This document shows positions 22,948 to 34,566 of a stretch of DNA of 64,000 nt, piece by piece (within the stretch, counting starts at the first letter, position 1; each line of letters opens with the position of its first letter). This DNA is from Moringa oleifera (taxonomy: Eukaryota > Streptophyta > Magnoliopsida > Brassicales > Moringaceae). The notes below the pieces were generated by a model. It had not been told where the DNA came from, made no database searches, and saw only the letters and a program-made list of their open reading frames with translations. The stretch is taken from contig JAJFZO010000469.1 in NCBI GenBank assembly GCA_021397835.1, positions 310,001 through 374,000 on the forward strand, in the 5' to 3' direction. Made by a program: the position numbers and the translations under genes.

Positions 22948-25737
22948 TTGCAGGGAATAGATATATTGGCAGGGGTGGAGGCAGTTATAAGCCATATGGT
23001 GGTGAAAGAATTCAAGATCCCTTGTGCACATGCTCCTGCAATGTCTCCCCTCCCATTTACCAAATTTCTTAGCCCAAAATCAGCTGCTGAGGAGGTATGT
23101 GAGCTTTGTTTTAGTTGGCTACATGAAGATTTTTGTTTCTCACAAGTAGACTTGCTGTTTAGGCATTTGACGTGGAGAGAATCTTATATATCCTTTTTCT
23201 GGGGGACTTTACATGAGCATCTAAGCCTTCTTTGTTTTTAGGTTTGTCAATTCATTTACACTAGGATGAGAAATCTGGTGAAATGGTTGCCATTGAGATG
23301 TTATGATGTATTGAATATGCATGTGGCAATTGGAGCTTTTTCTTGAAGAAGGGTTGGGTGGGGATTCTGGGAAATGAGGGAATGCAGGCTGGGGCATAGG
23401 GATCTAGGCAAGTATATATAGTTTCAGGTCACAGATCAGCTGATGAAAATTGGCATCAGAACTCAGCCATGGCTGACAACTAAGAATAACACTAGAACCC
23501 TGTATGAATGCTTTAAAAGTTAATGTTTTGAAGATTAGTCAACTAAAGATAGGGACTTGTGTTTCTTTTAGTGAAACCAATGCAATAATAGTGAGTCAAT
23601 GAGTTTAATGGTTTTTTACATTTTAGCTCAGTTTGGAGAGTGGTCAGCAAACTTGATAGCAATGAAGTGCCCAGTAGACTTGGATTCTTTGCTACCAAAA
23701 TATGCAAACACACAGGATCATAATGTTAGCATGTGCACAGTGGTTTAAGATTCTGTCTTTTTTCTATTATTAGAGGTACAATTACTAAAAAATTGGCTAG
23801 AAATGGATAGGTACCTAGCTCAGAATGTGGACATAAGAATGCACTGACTAATTTTACCATGGAAAAGAGAGAACTTTTTTTTTTCTGCCTCTTTTTATTT
23901 GAGCACATTTGCCATAATGAGCCTAAGCTTTCTGCTATCTCATATGCATTTAAATCTCTGTATTTAACAGATAGGGTACACATTTCTACCATGTGTGCTT
24001 GCTGGGCTAAGTAAAGCACCACAGTATGTAGTCAAGAACTGTGAGACAATAGAGAATGGTTGCATTTTAGCCACTGATGTTGATAGTGTTATTCTCCCGA
24101 TAGATGCTTGTGGAGGAGATGGTGCTCTTGCATTTGCCAGACACAAAAGAAACAAGGTAAAGATCCAGAGGCATGCTGTCCTAATGTTTTCTCATTCATG
24201 CTTTAAGGAATCTAATTAAGTCTTAAGATGCAGATAGGATTAGTACTATCTTATTCATCTGGCTGACCTCATCATCTTTATCATGCTGTCATGAATGATT
24301 TTCATTTTGCTAAGAGTCCATTGTAACGACAGAAGACTGAAACACCCCCACCTTATCTTTTGTTTTTCCATTTTCTCAGCCTCTCATAATTTGTGTGGAG
24401 GAAAATGAAACAGTTCTTGATGACACTCCAGATAAATTTGGGATTGAAGCGGTATGGACCTAATTATTTCTGCAAACTTTTCCTTTATATTATTGTATTT
24501 CAATTATTTGATTCCTGCTAGCAACTTAATATGTAACTTGGTGGCTGCTAGAATGACTTTCAGCAGCCCTGTTTGTTGACTTGACTAACAGTACGAAGTT
24601 TGAACGCACAGATATTAGATAAGTACTAATGTTTATCCGTTGATAAGAGCCCCTTCAATAATATATTAGAAACTGCTGCACCTGCTACTAGATTTTTTAG
24701 TCTGGCAGTGACCTGAATTATAAATGCATTGCTGCTTTTCTGTGTCACAAGTTAATGAAGTTTTTGTTCTATGTCATTCTATACATTGAGCCATTTGTTC
24801 CGACTGTTGATCATTTTTTTTTTTTCCAAATGCAAAGTATTTTTAGTTTAAGATGTATATCCTTGATATAGAATATAATTTATATAAACATTTTTGCCAT
24901 TCAAAACTTTTTCAATGCAAGTGAATTTCCTTTTAAAAAATGTGATGAATATGTCAAAATATTTTAGTAATTTCAGTTTAAATGATAAAACATAAAACTT
25001 TAGTAAATGGTGCAAACCAAAGGATATTATAGACAACAAAAAAATTGCTTTAAGATATGTTAAAATGTGCTAAACTATGAGGAGTCTGGTTATATTAAGC
25101 TTCATTTTCCTAGTTACAATTATAGGTAAATTTCAAAATTTGAAGCACTATGTAACCAAGTTAGGTAGCCAGGTAATTCCTTGAATTGATACTCTCTTTG
25201 TCTGTCTCTCTCTCCCAAAGTAAAATGTTGCATTTTGATTCTTTTCCTGAAATAAAAGTATTTGAGAAAAGTTAATTATTGTATAATTCTTGAGAATATG
25301 TAAGGTATACTCTATTTTTGGCAAGAACTACCTTGTTTTGTCTGTAGAAGTGTTGAGACAATTTAACAATAGTTTGGACTGCAATCTTAGTGACCACTGA
25401 GTACCTTAAAGAAGAAAAGAAAGAGAATAATATAAGACAAAATAGAGGGAAAGAAGAATGAAAGAGAATATTCTCTAGTAGGCCATAAAAGGTCATTAGG
25501 GTATCTGTGAAACATTCATGGAAAGAATTGGCAAGAGATTATAACTGAATAGGACGAAATCTCTTGCTTTTGCAGGTCAAGGTCTCAAACTATTGGGAAG
25601 CAATTGGTGTAATTGCAGCTCATAAGGCAGGCATAGACCCTTTTTCTATTCGGAGAAACAGAGTTGAGAACATTCAATGCAGTTCCTTTGTGCCAGCTAA
25701 TGGTGTTACAGTTTCAAGCATCATGTCCATTGCGTAA
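18989..25737 (+). CDS. DUF3326 family protein, probably plastid-targeted, nine exons
   Basis: Exons: 18989-19111, 19213-19353, 21053-21169, 21294-21422, 22057-22233, 22954-23094, 23971-24156, 24380-24451, 25576-25737. All eight introns are phase 0 with GT-AG ends, giving 415 residues. The protein matches my recollection of DUF3326 (PF11805), shared by cyanobacteria and plants and of unknown function. Characteristic stretches are MIVPTGVGATIGGFAGDALP (exon 2), HALDRFAEG (exon 3), GLVLDAGIEEELRIRHLQVA (exon 4), PGSLLQA (exon 5), PCAHAPA (exon 6), ATDVDSVILPIDACGGDGAL (exon 7) and the C-terminal NYWEAIGVIAAHKAGIDP (exon 9). Residues 1-41 are Ser/Arg/Lys-rich without acidic residues and precede the conserved part, as expected of a chloroplast transit peptide. 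The start is the first ATG of exon 1. The exon 4 donor (gtagcc) is weak, but frame and family continuity support it. It looks intact; no catalytic residue can be named. Confidence 0.92.
22889..22948 (+). repeat. (TAA)n-(TTA)n palindromic microsatellite at an intron end
   Basis: About twelve AAT-type units are followed at once by about seven ATT-type units, so the transcript can fold into a hairpin. It ends only a few bases before the CAG acceptor of DUF3326 exon 6 (exon starts 22954), where a pyrimidine tract would normally lie. Confidence 0.9.
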
Positions 25738-26867
25738 TCATTGAATTATTAGTACTATTCTTCTAGCTAAAATTGTAAGTTAGATCTTCACAATATATCA
25801 TTCTTCAATTCGTAAATTCACTAGTTTATCGAGTCCTATTCTTTTCCTTCCATGCAGGGATTATTGTACATTATATTCATGTTGAGAAAAGTAATTGTAT
25901 TACTGAAACGTATGATCAAAGGATTATTTTAGTTGCCTCTGTTTTCTGGCCGATATTCTTTGTGCTCATTGGTGTGGCGCTAACCTGACAATGTTCTGAT
26001 ACCTTACTGATATGTATAACAACACACTGACAGCATATGAGCGGGAGGAAAGAAACAGCGGCGGTCTATGAAAATACTGTTCTATATGTCTGAAATCGAA
26101 ACGATATGAGTTGGCAGGGGCTTGATGGATTGATCTGGTGGTTGAGACATTGAGTATAATAACTTCATCTTGAAGTTTGTGGTTGATGCGTCCATTCTGA
26201 AGCAACAGCAAGCATTGGATGGTGCAACATACTCATCAGCGTAAGGAAATGTAGAATTTCTTTTGGTTTATGATTTGGTATTGTTAAAGTCTGCAGTACT
26301 GGATATACTGGGAGGGGTCAATGAGAGATAGAGCTAACATTTTAATATCCTTGAAGTAACTACTGTGTTCTCAAATTCATATTATGTACTGCAATGTTGT
26401 TTCATGTATGGGTAAATGTTATCATGGTTTTCATGTGCTCAATCTCAAGCAAAATCATCATATTCCTGGATAAATTATTGCTAAGTACCAATAGGACCCC
26501 AGGCCTTCCCTGTCACCACGGCAGCACTGCCAATTTATAGCAATTTAGCTTATTGGCCAACGCTTCTCAACTAACTTGCTGCCAATTTATGGCAATTTAG
26601 CTTCTTGGCCAACTCAACTCAACTAACTTTCCGTCATCCGTGGATATAGTACCGTGCTGAGCGCCTCTGCCTGTACAATTGGCAGTGAGATAGTGTGCTA
26701 GGTTTAAGAACAAGTCAGTTTTGGTTCAACCAAGGAAAAGTGTGAGACGTGGGATATCCAGATAGAGAGCCAAGTTATGAATAAAAGTTTGACTAATTCA
26801 TCCATTCTTATCTTTTTCACTCTACATCATACAAATATTTTTAATGAATTAATATATTGATAATGTT
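25738..26867. other. 3' region of DUF3326 gene and spacer
   Basis: The untranslated end of the DUF3326 gene is expected here, though no clear polyadenylation signal was picked. Short open frames on both strands have no recognisable content. A local tandem repeat at 26529-26625 is listed separately. Confidence 0.45.
26529..26625. repeat. Short tandem repeat, two copies of about 50 bp
   Basis: The block gccaatttatagcaattt, with agcttattggccaac after it, is followed by a near copy, gccaatttatggcaattt with agcttcttggccaac. Both are followed by tcaactaac. Confidence 0.8.
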
Positions 26868-27665
26868 TAAAATTAGTGATAGAGATCCTATACTTAATCA
26901 TTGTAAGATATTCTTTGTTCTGATATTGATTGTTATTGGAATATGTGGTATAATTTTATTTTTTGAAAACTTCATTTATTTTAGATATATTAAAATGTTA
27001 AAATATGTCTATATTTTATATAATATATATATTTTTGATAAATTTGCATATGATATGAGATTTGATCCACCCTTTAGGCTTTTAGATATGTTGTGGCATC
27101 ATTAGATCCTTTAAGTCTAGGCATATCGGATTTCATTGATGGTGCCAAATAATGATACTTAAAATTAGTAATAAAGACCATGTATTAAAACTACAAAAGG
27201 TACTGTTTGAGTTGCACTGGTCGATATTGGCACATACCATATGATTTTATTTTTTAAAGACTCATTCACTTTAAAAGACGTTTTACGAGATTAAGATGTG
27301 CTTACACTTTATATTGCAATACCTGAAGTAAGATTTGATCTGCTCCTTAATGCTTCAGAAATGTAAAAGCATTATCAGCCTCCCAAGTCTAAGCACATTG
27401 AGTTGCGCCAAATGATGATACTCAAAATCAGTGGTATGTCAAAATCACGTTGGATATTGTTCGTTTTAGCACTAGACATTGTTAGCACACATCATATGAT
27501 TTTGTCATTAAATGTCTTGTTCACTTTAAAAGGCATATGGCAGGGTTAGGATGTATTTAGACTTTATATAAAATCTATTTGGTGAGTTTGTCCTTGATAT
27601 AGGATTTGATCCATCCCTTAGAGTCCTAAAATGTGAGAGTATCATAGTCCATAGTCTTTGTACAT
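26868..27665 (+). repeat. Three tandem copies of a ~280-bp dispersed repeat
   Basis: Three diverged units start near 26868, 27160 and 27425. Shared landmarks are a/tcttaaaattagt or ctcaaaatcagt at the start, a catatgattttat-type block, cactttaaaag, ggatttgatcc or a close variant, and a ...cat(t)agtcc end. The ggatttgatcc landmark also occurs in a widespread class of plant intergenic repeats. It has no coding content. The same family lies inverted at about 34130-34560. Confidence 0.7.
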
Positions 27666-28269
27666 TTGTTTGATACAAACCCCATAAACAAAAGTAAGAC
27701 CCAAAAATAAATAATGTTGTTTTTCTTTGAATTGTTTTAATTCAAATTCATCGACAAGCAATAAGAAGGATCTTGATTCTGTTATCTATTAAGAGATAAG
27801 AACCACATGCATAAGAAATTAAGGTAAACACCATATTTAAGATGGATGAGAAAGAATGCGAGTGATAAGTCAAAATAGTTTTCAAAGAACCAAAGAGACA
27901 ACTTTCAATAATATTATCCCAATAATAAAAAACTACCTTCCCTTTTAAGGTTATATTGGCTTATATAGTCAAATAGATTAAATGACTTAAATGGAAAATA
28001 AATCAAATCTTAGACAATAAAAGACTATGAATATCCGTTATCAACCCATTTGAGTGTTTTTTTTTTTGTCCTTTGAATGTTTTATCCATTTCCCTTGTTA
28101 CTAGTCCCACTAGAACATGTACTAGATTCTTTAAGGTGCTTTTTTACTCTTCATTCCCTTTTTTTTTTTTTTGAAAAGGATTTGTTCTTAAATCTTCACT
28201 TACATCAAAATGAGACAAATAAACAGCATTAGGACTTGCATGCATTTACATTATATCACCTAAAAGGTC
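27666..28269. other. AT-rich spacer without recognised gene
   Basis: Homopolymer T tracts near 28058 and 28160; nothing else recognised. Confidence 0.45.
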
Positions 28270-29100
28270 TAACTTGCAGGCACTGTCATTGATCCTTTCC
28301 ATCTCTTGATATGGATCATCTTCCTTTGGAAGTGGTTTAGAGCACCATTGATTAGGAAATCATTATTTTCTCATATGCAATCAAACCCAATCACTTGACT
28401 CAAATGAAACTTTGATGCCTTCCTTTATTAGCTTGGTTAGTACATTATTCAGTTTTTCTTTCAATACTTAATTTGCCGTGTCTTTTCATGGATCCATTTA
28501 ACAAAGCCAACATTCTTTTATCCATCTAAATTAGTATGCTCAGACATGGGCAAGGAGTTAAATCTAAAGAAGTTAATGGGTTAAAACCATAAACAACTTC
28601 AAAAGGTGAAAATGTAATGATTGTTATACAAACTGTACATATGGAAAACATTCATGTTATACAAATTGCACATGTGGAAAACATTCTTCTTATGTTTTCA
28701 AGTTAATTCTTTTGTAACAACAAAGTAGATAAAGTTTCATTAACTATTTCTAGTTCCCCATCAGTTTATGAGTGATAAGTAGTAGAAAAGAAAAGTTTAA
28801 TCCTTAGCTTACCTTCTTAAAATAGCTTAAGAACTTTGCATCCTTATTTCAAATAATACTCCTAGGCATGCGATGCAGTCTTACAATCTCCTTGAAAACC
28901 AAGTTAGCAACATGCGATGCGATGCATCATCGGTTTTATAACACGGAATAAAATGAGTTATGCTAAAAAACCTATTAACAAAGATATACATGGAATATCT
29001 TTTTTTGACTTAGGTAAATTTAACATAAAATTCATAGATATGTCAGTTCAAGGTTCATTAGATGTAGCTATACAAACTTTTGAGCTTAACCTTAACCTTA
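28270..29100 (-). mobile_element. Ty3/gypsy pol remnant (integrase region)
   Basis: On the minus strand, from high to low coordinates, decayed integrase motifs appear in order. THFIPCYKTDDASH lies near 28920-28960. KEIVRLHRMPRSII follows, with DAKFLSYF near 28830-28890, containing the second catalytic Asp region. FFSTTYHS and an E-rich V-NETL stretch lie near 28735-28790. FEVVYGFNPLT lies near 28590-28615, NQANKGRHQ near 28420-28440, and MERINDSACK near 28276-28310. Multiple stops and frame changes make it inert. No LTRs were found beside it. Confidence 0.85.
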
Positions 29101-29575
29101 AACTTTTTTTTTATTTTGCCTTTGGTTCCTTAAAAAAGTTTTCTTCAACCAATCAAAAGGCTAGAAAGCAAAAAAGACGAGTGTAAGAATGTCAAAAAAG
29201 AAATAAATGCATTCTTATATATTATCAATGACAAAAACTTACCCAAACAAAACTCCTCGCAAATCAATTGATATTGTACTACAAAAACATTACATGATAA
29301 GATTATATTCAAATAATATTTAGGCTTTTCATGTAACATCTTAATAATTAATATTTCTCTTTTATGGTAATCAATCAACAAAGAAAAAGAAAATCAAGAA
29401 ATAAAGGTCAATTCACCACCAAAATTTTAACTATATGAGATATAAAACTAACAGTAATAAAATAAATTACCTTGAAATAGTGATACACTTCTACACATAA
29501 TCAAATTCGTTATTAAGAAAAGTGTTATTAAGCTTATCCAATAAAGAATAATAATTAAAAAAATAAAATAATCAA
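29101..29575. other. Spacer between gypsy remnant and hAT transposase
   Basis: AT-rich sequence that should contain the missing (transposase 3') end of the hAT element. I could not locate the terminal repeat. Confidence 0.4.
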
Positions 29576-31520
29576 ATAAAAAAATTAATTACCCATATCA
29601 AGTTTCTCAAGCTTTACTAAGTCCTCCTCAATTGAATCGAAACATAAAGATCTACGTAACCAATTTTGAGCACAAATAAGGGGTTGTACAAGACTTAAGA
29701 GTCAACAAACTCTTATATGTATCAAGCACATATCTACTGGTGCTAAAAGCAGATTCAAAAGTAGTTGTAGATATAAAAGCTGCCAATACATCATGAGCCA
29801 TTGGGAAAGAATGGGAAATTTATGACTATCAAGTTTCCACCAATTAAGAATATCAAATTTATCATTATCTTTTGCATCATCCTCACTTAAAAATCTATTC
29901 AATTTTGATTTATTTTTTTCGTTTTCAATCTCTTTCTTATATCTCTTGAACTTAAACAAGAGAACCAGTCTCTTTTTTTTTCAATCCTAATACATTTTCC
30001 TTTGCAATTTGACTCACTTGACTATTTTCACCGGCTTGTTCACGTTGAGGTTGCAAACTTTTTTTTATACTCATCAAATAACTCTTCAATTATTTTTCTT
30101 ACATCACTAGTCATCACTGAAGCTTGCTCCACATCATACATTTTCAAAAAGCGAAAATTGATGAACTCATAGTTTTTTCTAGGATCAAGCATAGAAGCAA
30201 CATAAAGCACATATTCATCTTCTCCACATTTCTTTAATACTTATCAAATTTATCTTTCATTTTTTTTTTTGCAATTATATTTAACTCAACATTATGATGT
30301 GCTTTTTAATTGCACAAAGTAGCATAAACATTATAAATATAATCAAGAAAACTACTGGAGGTGACATATAAAAAACCTGAAACTTTGATTGTGAGTTCAC
30401 AAAATTGTTGCAAGAAAAGACAAAACCTCCTAATAGTTTTCCAATCTTTTTTGCAGGCAATCTATCTTCCATAATCAATTCATTTCTATAATAAGGATCA
30501 ACATCATCAAATATCTCATAAGCCTCTCAAAATTTTGAGTTGTATCTAACAATAAATACATGAAGTTCCACCTAGTGTTCACATCCAAACATAACAAATT
30601 TTTACTTTCAATTTTTTCAACTAAAACACATTCTTTAAATTTGGCCAACCTTGTAGGTGATTGTTTTATATATTTGACAACCCTTCTAAAATGTACAATT
30701 GACTTATTCATTTCTTTCAATCCATCAATAATAATGAGATTAAAAATGTGCGTAATGCATCTTAAATGAAGATATTTTTCTTCTTGAATGTCAGTTCCTA
30801 AATTATTCAATCTTTTCTTTAAGTATGAGATTGCAACATTATTAGAACTAGCATTATTAAATATAAAAGTAAAAACTTGATCAATTCCACAATCACACAA
30901 ACATTTCTTACGGAATTTTTCGATGGCCTCACCTTTATGACTAGAAATAGGACAAAAGTTTAATATTCTTTTGTTCAATTTTTAGTTTTTATCAATAAAA
31001 TGAGTCGTGAGACAAAATTAATTAATTCTTTCCATTGATTTCCATGTGTCTGTGGTGAAAGATATAGATGATTTCAATAATTGTTTCAATTTGACCTTTT
31101 CATCATTATAAAGCTGATTACAATCTCTAGCTATAATCCATCATGAAGGCATATGAAACTTAGGACATATAAGTGATATGCAACACCGAAAACCTTTATC
31201 ATCCACAAATTTAAAGGGAAATTCATCCATAATGATTATCTCAGCTATATCCTTCCTAATGGCATATTGATTAAACTTTCAACTACCTAAAAATTCATCT
31301 TCCCCAGATTCAAAAACTAATTCGGTTTGACTAGAATCAACACAACATTTATTTTCTTCTTGCAAATACCCACCTAAGCTATCAATACAATTGTTTCATT
31401 TCTTTTAGGATCAACAAAAAACTCCTTATCCTAGTAAGTACATCTAGCTTTATGCTTACCTTGTTCATTGAAAAATTTGGTGAAGCATTTTCAAACTTTT
31501 GATCTTAGCCTAAAAGCTTT
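29576..31520 (-). pseudogene. hAT (RICESLEEPER-like) transposase pseudogene
   Basis: The transposase reads on the minus strand from about 31520 to 29580. A BED-zinc-finger-like start (KCFTKFFNEQGKHKARCTY) lies near 31440-31490. The central part follows near 31010-31250 (IIIMDEFPFKFVDDKGFR, SFTTDTWKSMERIN). A 167-residue intact stretch at 30475-30978 includes ILNFCPISSHKGEAIEKF, NNASSNNVAISYLKKRLNN and CLDVNTRWNFMYLLLDT, typical of plant zinc-finger BED RICESLEEPER proteins. The C-terminal dimerisation region near 29640-29960 appears in two frames (FDILNWWKLDSHKFPILS, then FESAFSTS, then CAQNWLRRSL). Internal stops at several places and a frameshift inside the dimerisation domain make it non-functional. 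The amount of decay suggests an old copy. Confidence 0.9.
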
Positions 31521-32833
31521 CCTCTTCAAATTAGAACTTGCAAATAATGGATGAACTGAATCTGGTTATGTGACATTAGGTATAAGATCTATATCATCAC
31601 TCTAGTTGACATCTTTTAACTTTTGAAATAAACAACAATTAAAAACAGTTAGCAATTTTCTATGAAGCTTTACTCCTATCCCTTTTAAATATTCCATGAA
31701 CAACAACTTAATTTCCTATGAAGCTTAAAAACATAGTTATAAAAAAGGTTATATTGTATATTCGAAAAGGTAAGTATTTTTAAAAGTAAATATTTTTTAT
31801 CTATTCAATAAATATGCTAAAAAATAATATCAAACACTATTTTTATAAGAAAAATAATATTTTAAAATAAACAAATAAAAGCAACAACAATGAAGGCTGT
31901 CCATTTTTGTTAAAAGAAATACAATACTAAAATAATAAATTTATAATATCTTCTTTTAAAAAAACAAAATAATTACACTAATCCAATTACATATGCTACT
32001 TTTTAATAGTTAGATAAGAAGAAACATTTTAGTAGTAATACCATATTGCCCAAAAACTCATTTTATTAGTAATACCACTATCTTTCAAAACATGATTATG
32101 AATTATAAGAAAAAAACATAGTTTACAACTTCAAGTTATATCAGAAAAGGATTCAAAAAAAAAACAAAAAAGATATGGAGCAAAAATAGAATGAATTAAA
32201 AAATCAATTCTTAAAAATCAATTCTCAAGTTTTCAACACTAGGATTATTTTGCCTTATATATTATAGCCACATACATACCACATACATAAAGAAAAAGTG
32301 GTAATATAGAAAATAGATTTATTGTACTTACCTAAATACAGAAAGAGAATCAGGAAAGATGACCAAATTTTTGATTTTTGAGGGTGATGGTTATGGATTA
32401 GGATTTGAAAAATTGAAATATTAAATAGATGAGAGGATGTTTGTTAATGTTGTGAAGATTAGAGTGGAAAGAAAGAAAATTAGGCCTAACGGAATGTCAA
32501 ATGCGTATGCGTGGGTATGGATGTGACGCAATGTAGCACGGATTAGGGCTTCTCAAGTTGAGAGAAAAGGAAGAGGGAATTGTGTCTGTATGAATAGGTG
32601 AATACTAAAAAGATTAAGAAAAAAGAAAAAATTATCATTAATAATTAATTATTAAAATTAAAAATTAATTTTTTGATTAATTTGGTTTAAAAAAATTTTA
32701 ACCAAAAAATGACCCAAAAAATTGATTTATAAATCAATTTATAACCGAAAATTAAAAAAACTAAATCAAATTAATGGAAAGCAATTTAATTTATTAATTT
32801 TTTTTGGTTTTAACCAAAATTTACTCACCCTTA
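31521..32833 (-). mobile_element. 5' non-coding part and terminus of the hAT element
   Basis: Upstream of the transposase the sequence is AT-rich. It ends in a stretch rich in ggttt/aaacc motifs (about 32640-32815) and finally tttactcacccttag at 32819-32833. On the minus strand this reads ctaagggtgagtaaa, close to the TAGGGGTGAGCA-type terminal inverted repeat common in plant hAT elements. This marks the transposase-5' end. The opposite end was not found, so full length and target duplication are unknown. Confidence 0.6.
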
Positions 32834-32957
32834 GTGATGATTGTTATAATAAAATCTAAATCATATGTACCTAGGTAGAGTATTTTATAAATGCATTAGG
32901 TTTATTGGAAAACATGTTCATAATATTATGAAAGATCTTTTCAAGAACTATAGTGCA

Positions 32958-33283
32958 CTTGTTTTGAGAGTTGAATATACTAAAGTTCAAGGCATTTTGT
33001 GAGAGAAGAATCAACTATTTTTTAGAAGAAAAAACTGTTACATGCCAAAGAAACTTCAAGCTTAGTGCAAGTTCAAAAGTCGAAGGGATCTCGCAGAACT
33101 AAGTTCTAAAATATATTACACCTTGTTTTGAGAGTTGAATACATTATAGTTCAAAACATTTTTTGAGAGAAGAATCAACTGTGTTTTGGTAGAAAAAAAC
33201 TACTACATGCTGAAAAGAGTTCAAGCCAAGTGCTAGTTCATAAGTCGAGGAAATCTTGTGAAATTAGGTTCTAGAATGTGTTA
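32958..33283 (+). repeat. Tandem duplication, period about 163 bp
   Basis: The run cttgttttgagagttgaata at 32958 recurs at 33121, and the similarity continues through agagaagaatcaact, agtgc(a/t)agttcaaaagtcg and aa(c)taggttcta. The units differ by perhaps one base in six. It might be part of an LTR; no proof. Confidence 0.75.
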
Positions 33284-34129
33284 TAGCATTGAATGCAATA
33301 GTTGATGAAGGGATTTTAATTATGAAAGGATCAATTTTTTTTCTCTAATTGATTTTTCACACTTCATGGATTATTCACATTTGGGAGTGATCCCATGAAT
33401 GTAGGTTGTAAAACTAAACTACTAAAATCTATTTGCCTCATTTACTTTATATTTATATTATAACTATTATTATGATGTAAAGTAATATTGTATCTAATTA
33501 ATATGGTATGTTATTCTTTTCATTTCATATAAATATATCTACTGTGCATGTCAAGTAGAGGAAAGAAGTTAAGAGATCGGCCGATAGGTCATATATAAGT
33601 AATTAGTTTCTTTTGTTTACGTTATGAATTATATAGTTTTACTATTGGGAAGAGTTGATGAGTTTTCCTTTTGAAGAATGATGTACTACATAGTGATATA
33701 TAGGTAAAATCAATATAATAATCAAAACAAATCACATAAAGTCAACTATGTTGAGTTGGACTAATCAACTCAAGCTGATATGGACAGTTTAAACCAACAC
33801 AGATGTCTAACCAACCTAGCTTAGATTTCACAGAGTACTTGATAAGAACAAACTAGCTTAGTAATAGCTTAATCTTAGTCATGATTACACTAAATATTCC
33901 TAAGATATAAGAGAATCCTGAATCCTATGTTCAAAAAATAGAGAAGTTCATATATGTCAAATAACATTCTCTTGCATCTGCATAACAAGTACAAGTATCT
34001 CTCAATCATCCATGAACTCCCTGAATACAATTACTAACTTAAGTTTCAAAGGTTTCTCTTTTCCATAGGTTCTTCATAAAGAGTCAGCCAATTTTCAGAG
34101 ATACATCATTTGGTGGCACCTGTCGAAAT
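33284..34129. other. AT-rich spacer without recognised gene
   Basis: No coding, RNA or transposon feature recognised. Confidence 0.45.
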
Positions 34130-34566
34130 CACTAGTGTACCTAAATTGAGGGGCTATAATACTTCCATATTTTTGGAATGCTAAGGAATGGGCCAAATCT
34201 TACATTGGCTACATAAAAATCCATCAAAGAGATGTTATATAAAGTCTAGACACACTATAATCTTATAATGCGCCTTTCAAAGTGACTAAGGCCTCTAAGG
34301 AACAAAAATATATGATGTGTGTCAATAGTAACCAGTGTGAAAATGGAATAATATCTTTCCAGTTGCCACATAAGATTCGAGCCACTGACTTTAAGTGTCA
34401 TTAATGACACCCATTATGAGGCTCAATATGCCTAAACTTGAGAGGTTATTAATGCTCCCATATTTATAGAGTCTTAAAAAATGGATCAAAGCTTACATTG
34501 GAAACAAACCTATCAAAAAGATATTATATAAAATTTAGACACATCTTGATTTCACAAAACTCCTCA
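34130..34566 (-). repeat. Two tandem copies of the ~280-bp dispersed repeat, inverted
   Basis: The block at about 34140 (aaattgaggggctataatac ... cttacattgg) recurs at about 34433 (aaacttgagaggttattaat ... cttacattgg), period about 293. Its reverse complement shares the ttgatcc ... tatgggagcatta ... aagttta landmarks of the family at 26868-27665. The two clusters are therefore one family in opposite orientation, about 7 kb apart. Confidence 0.6.
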
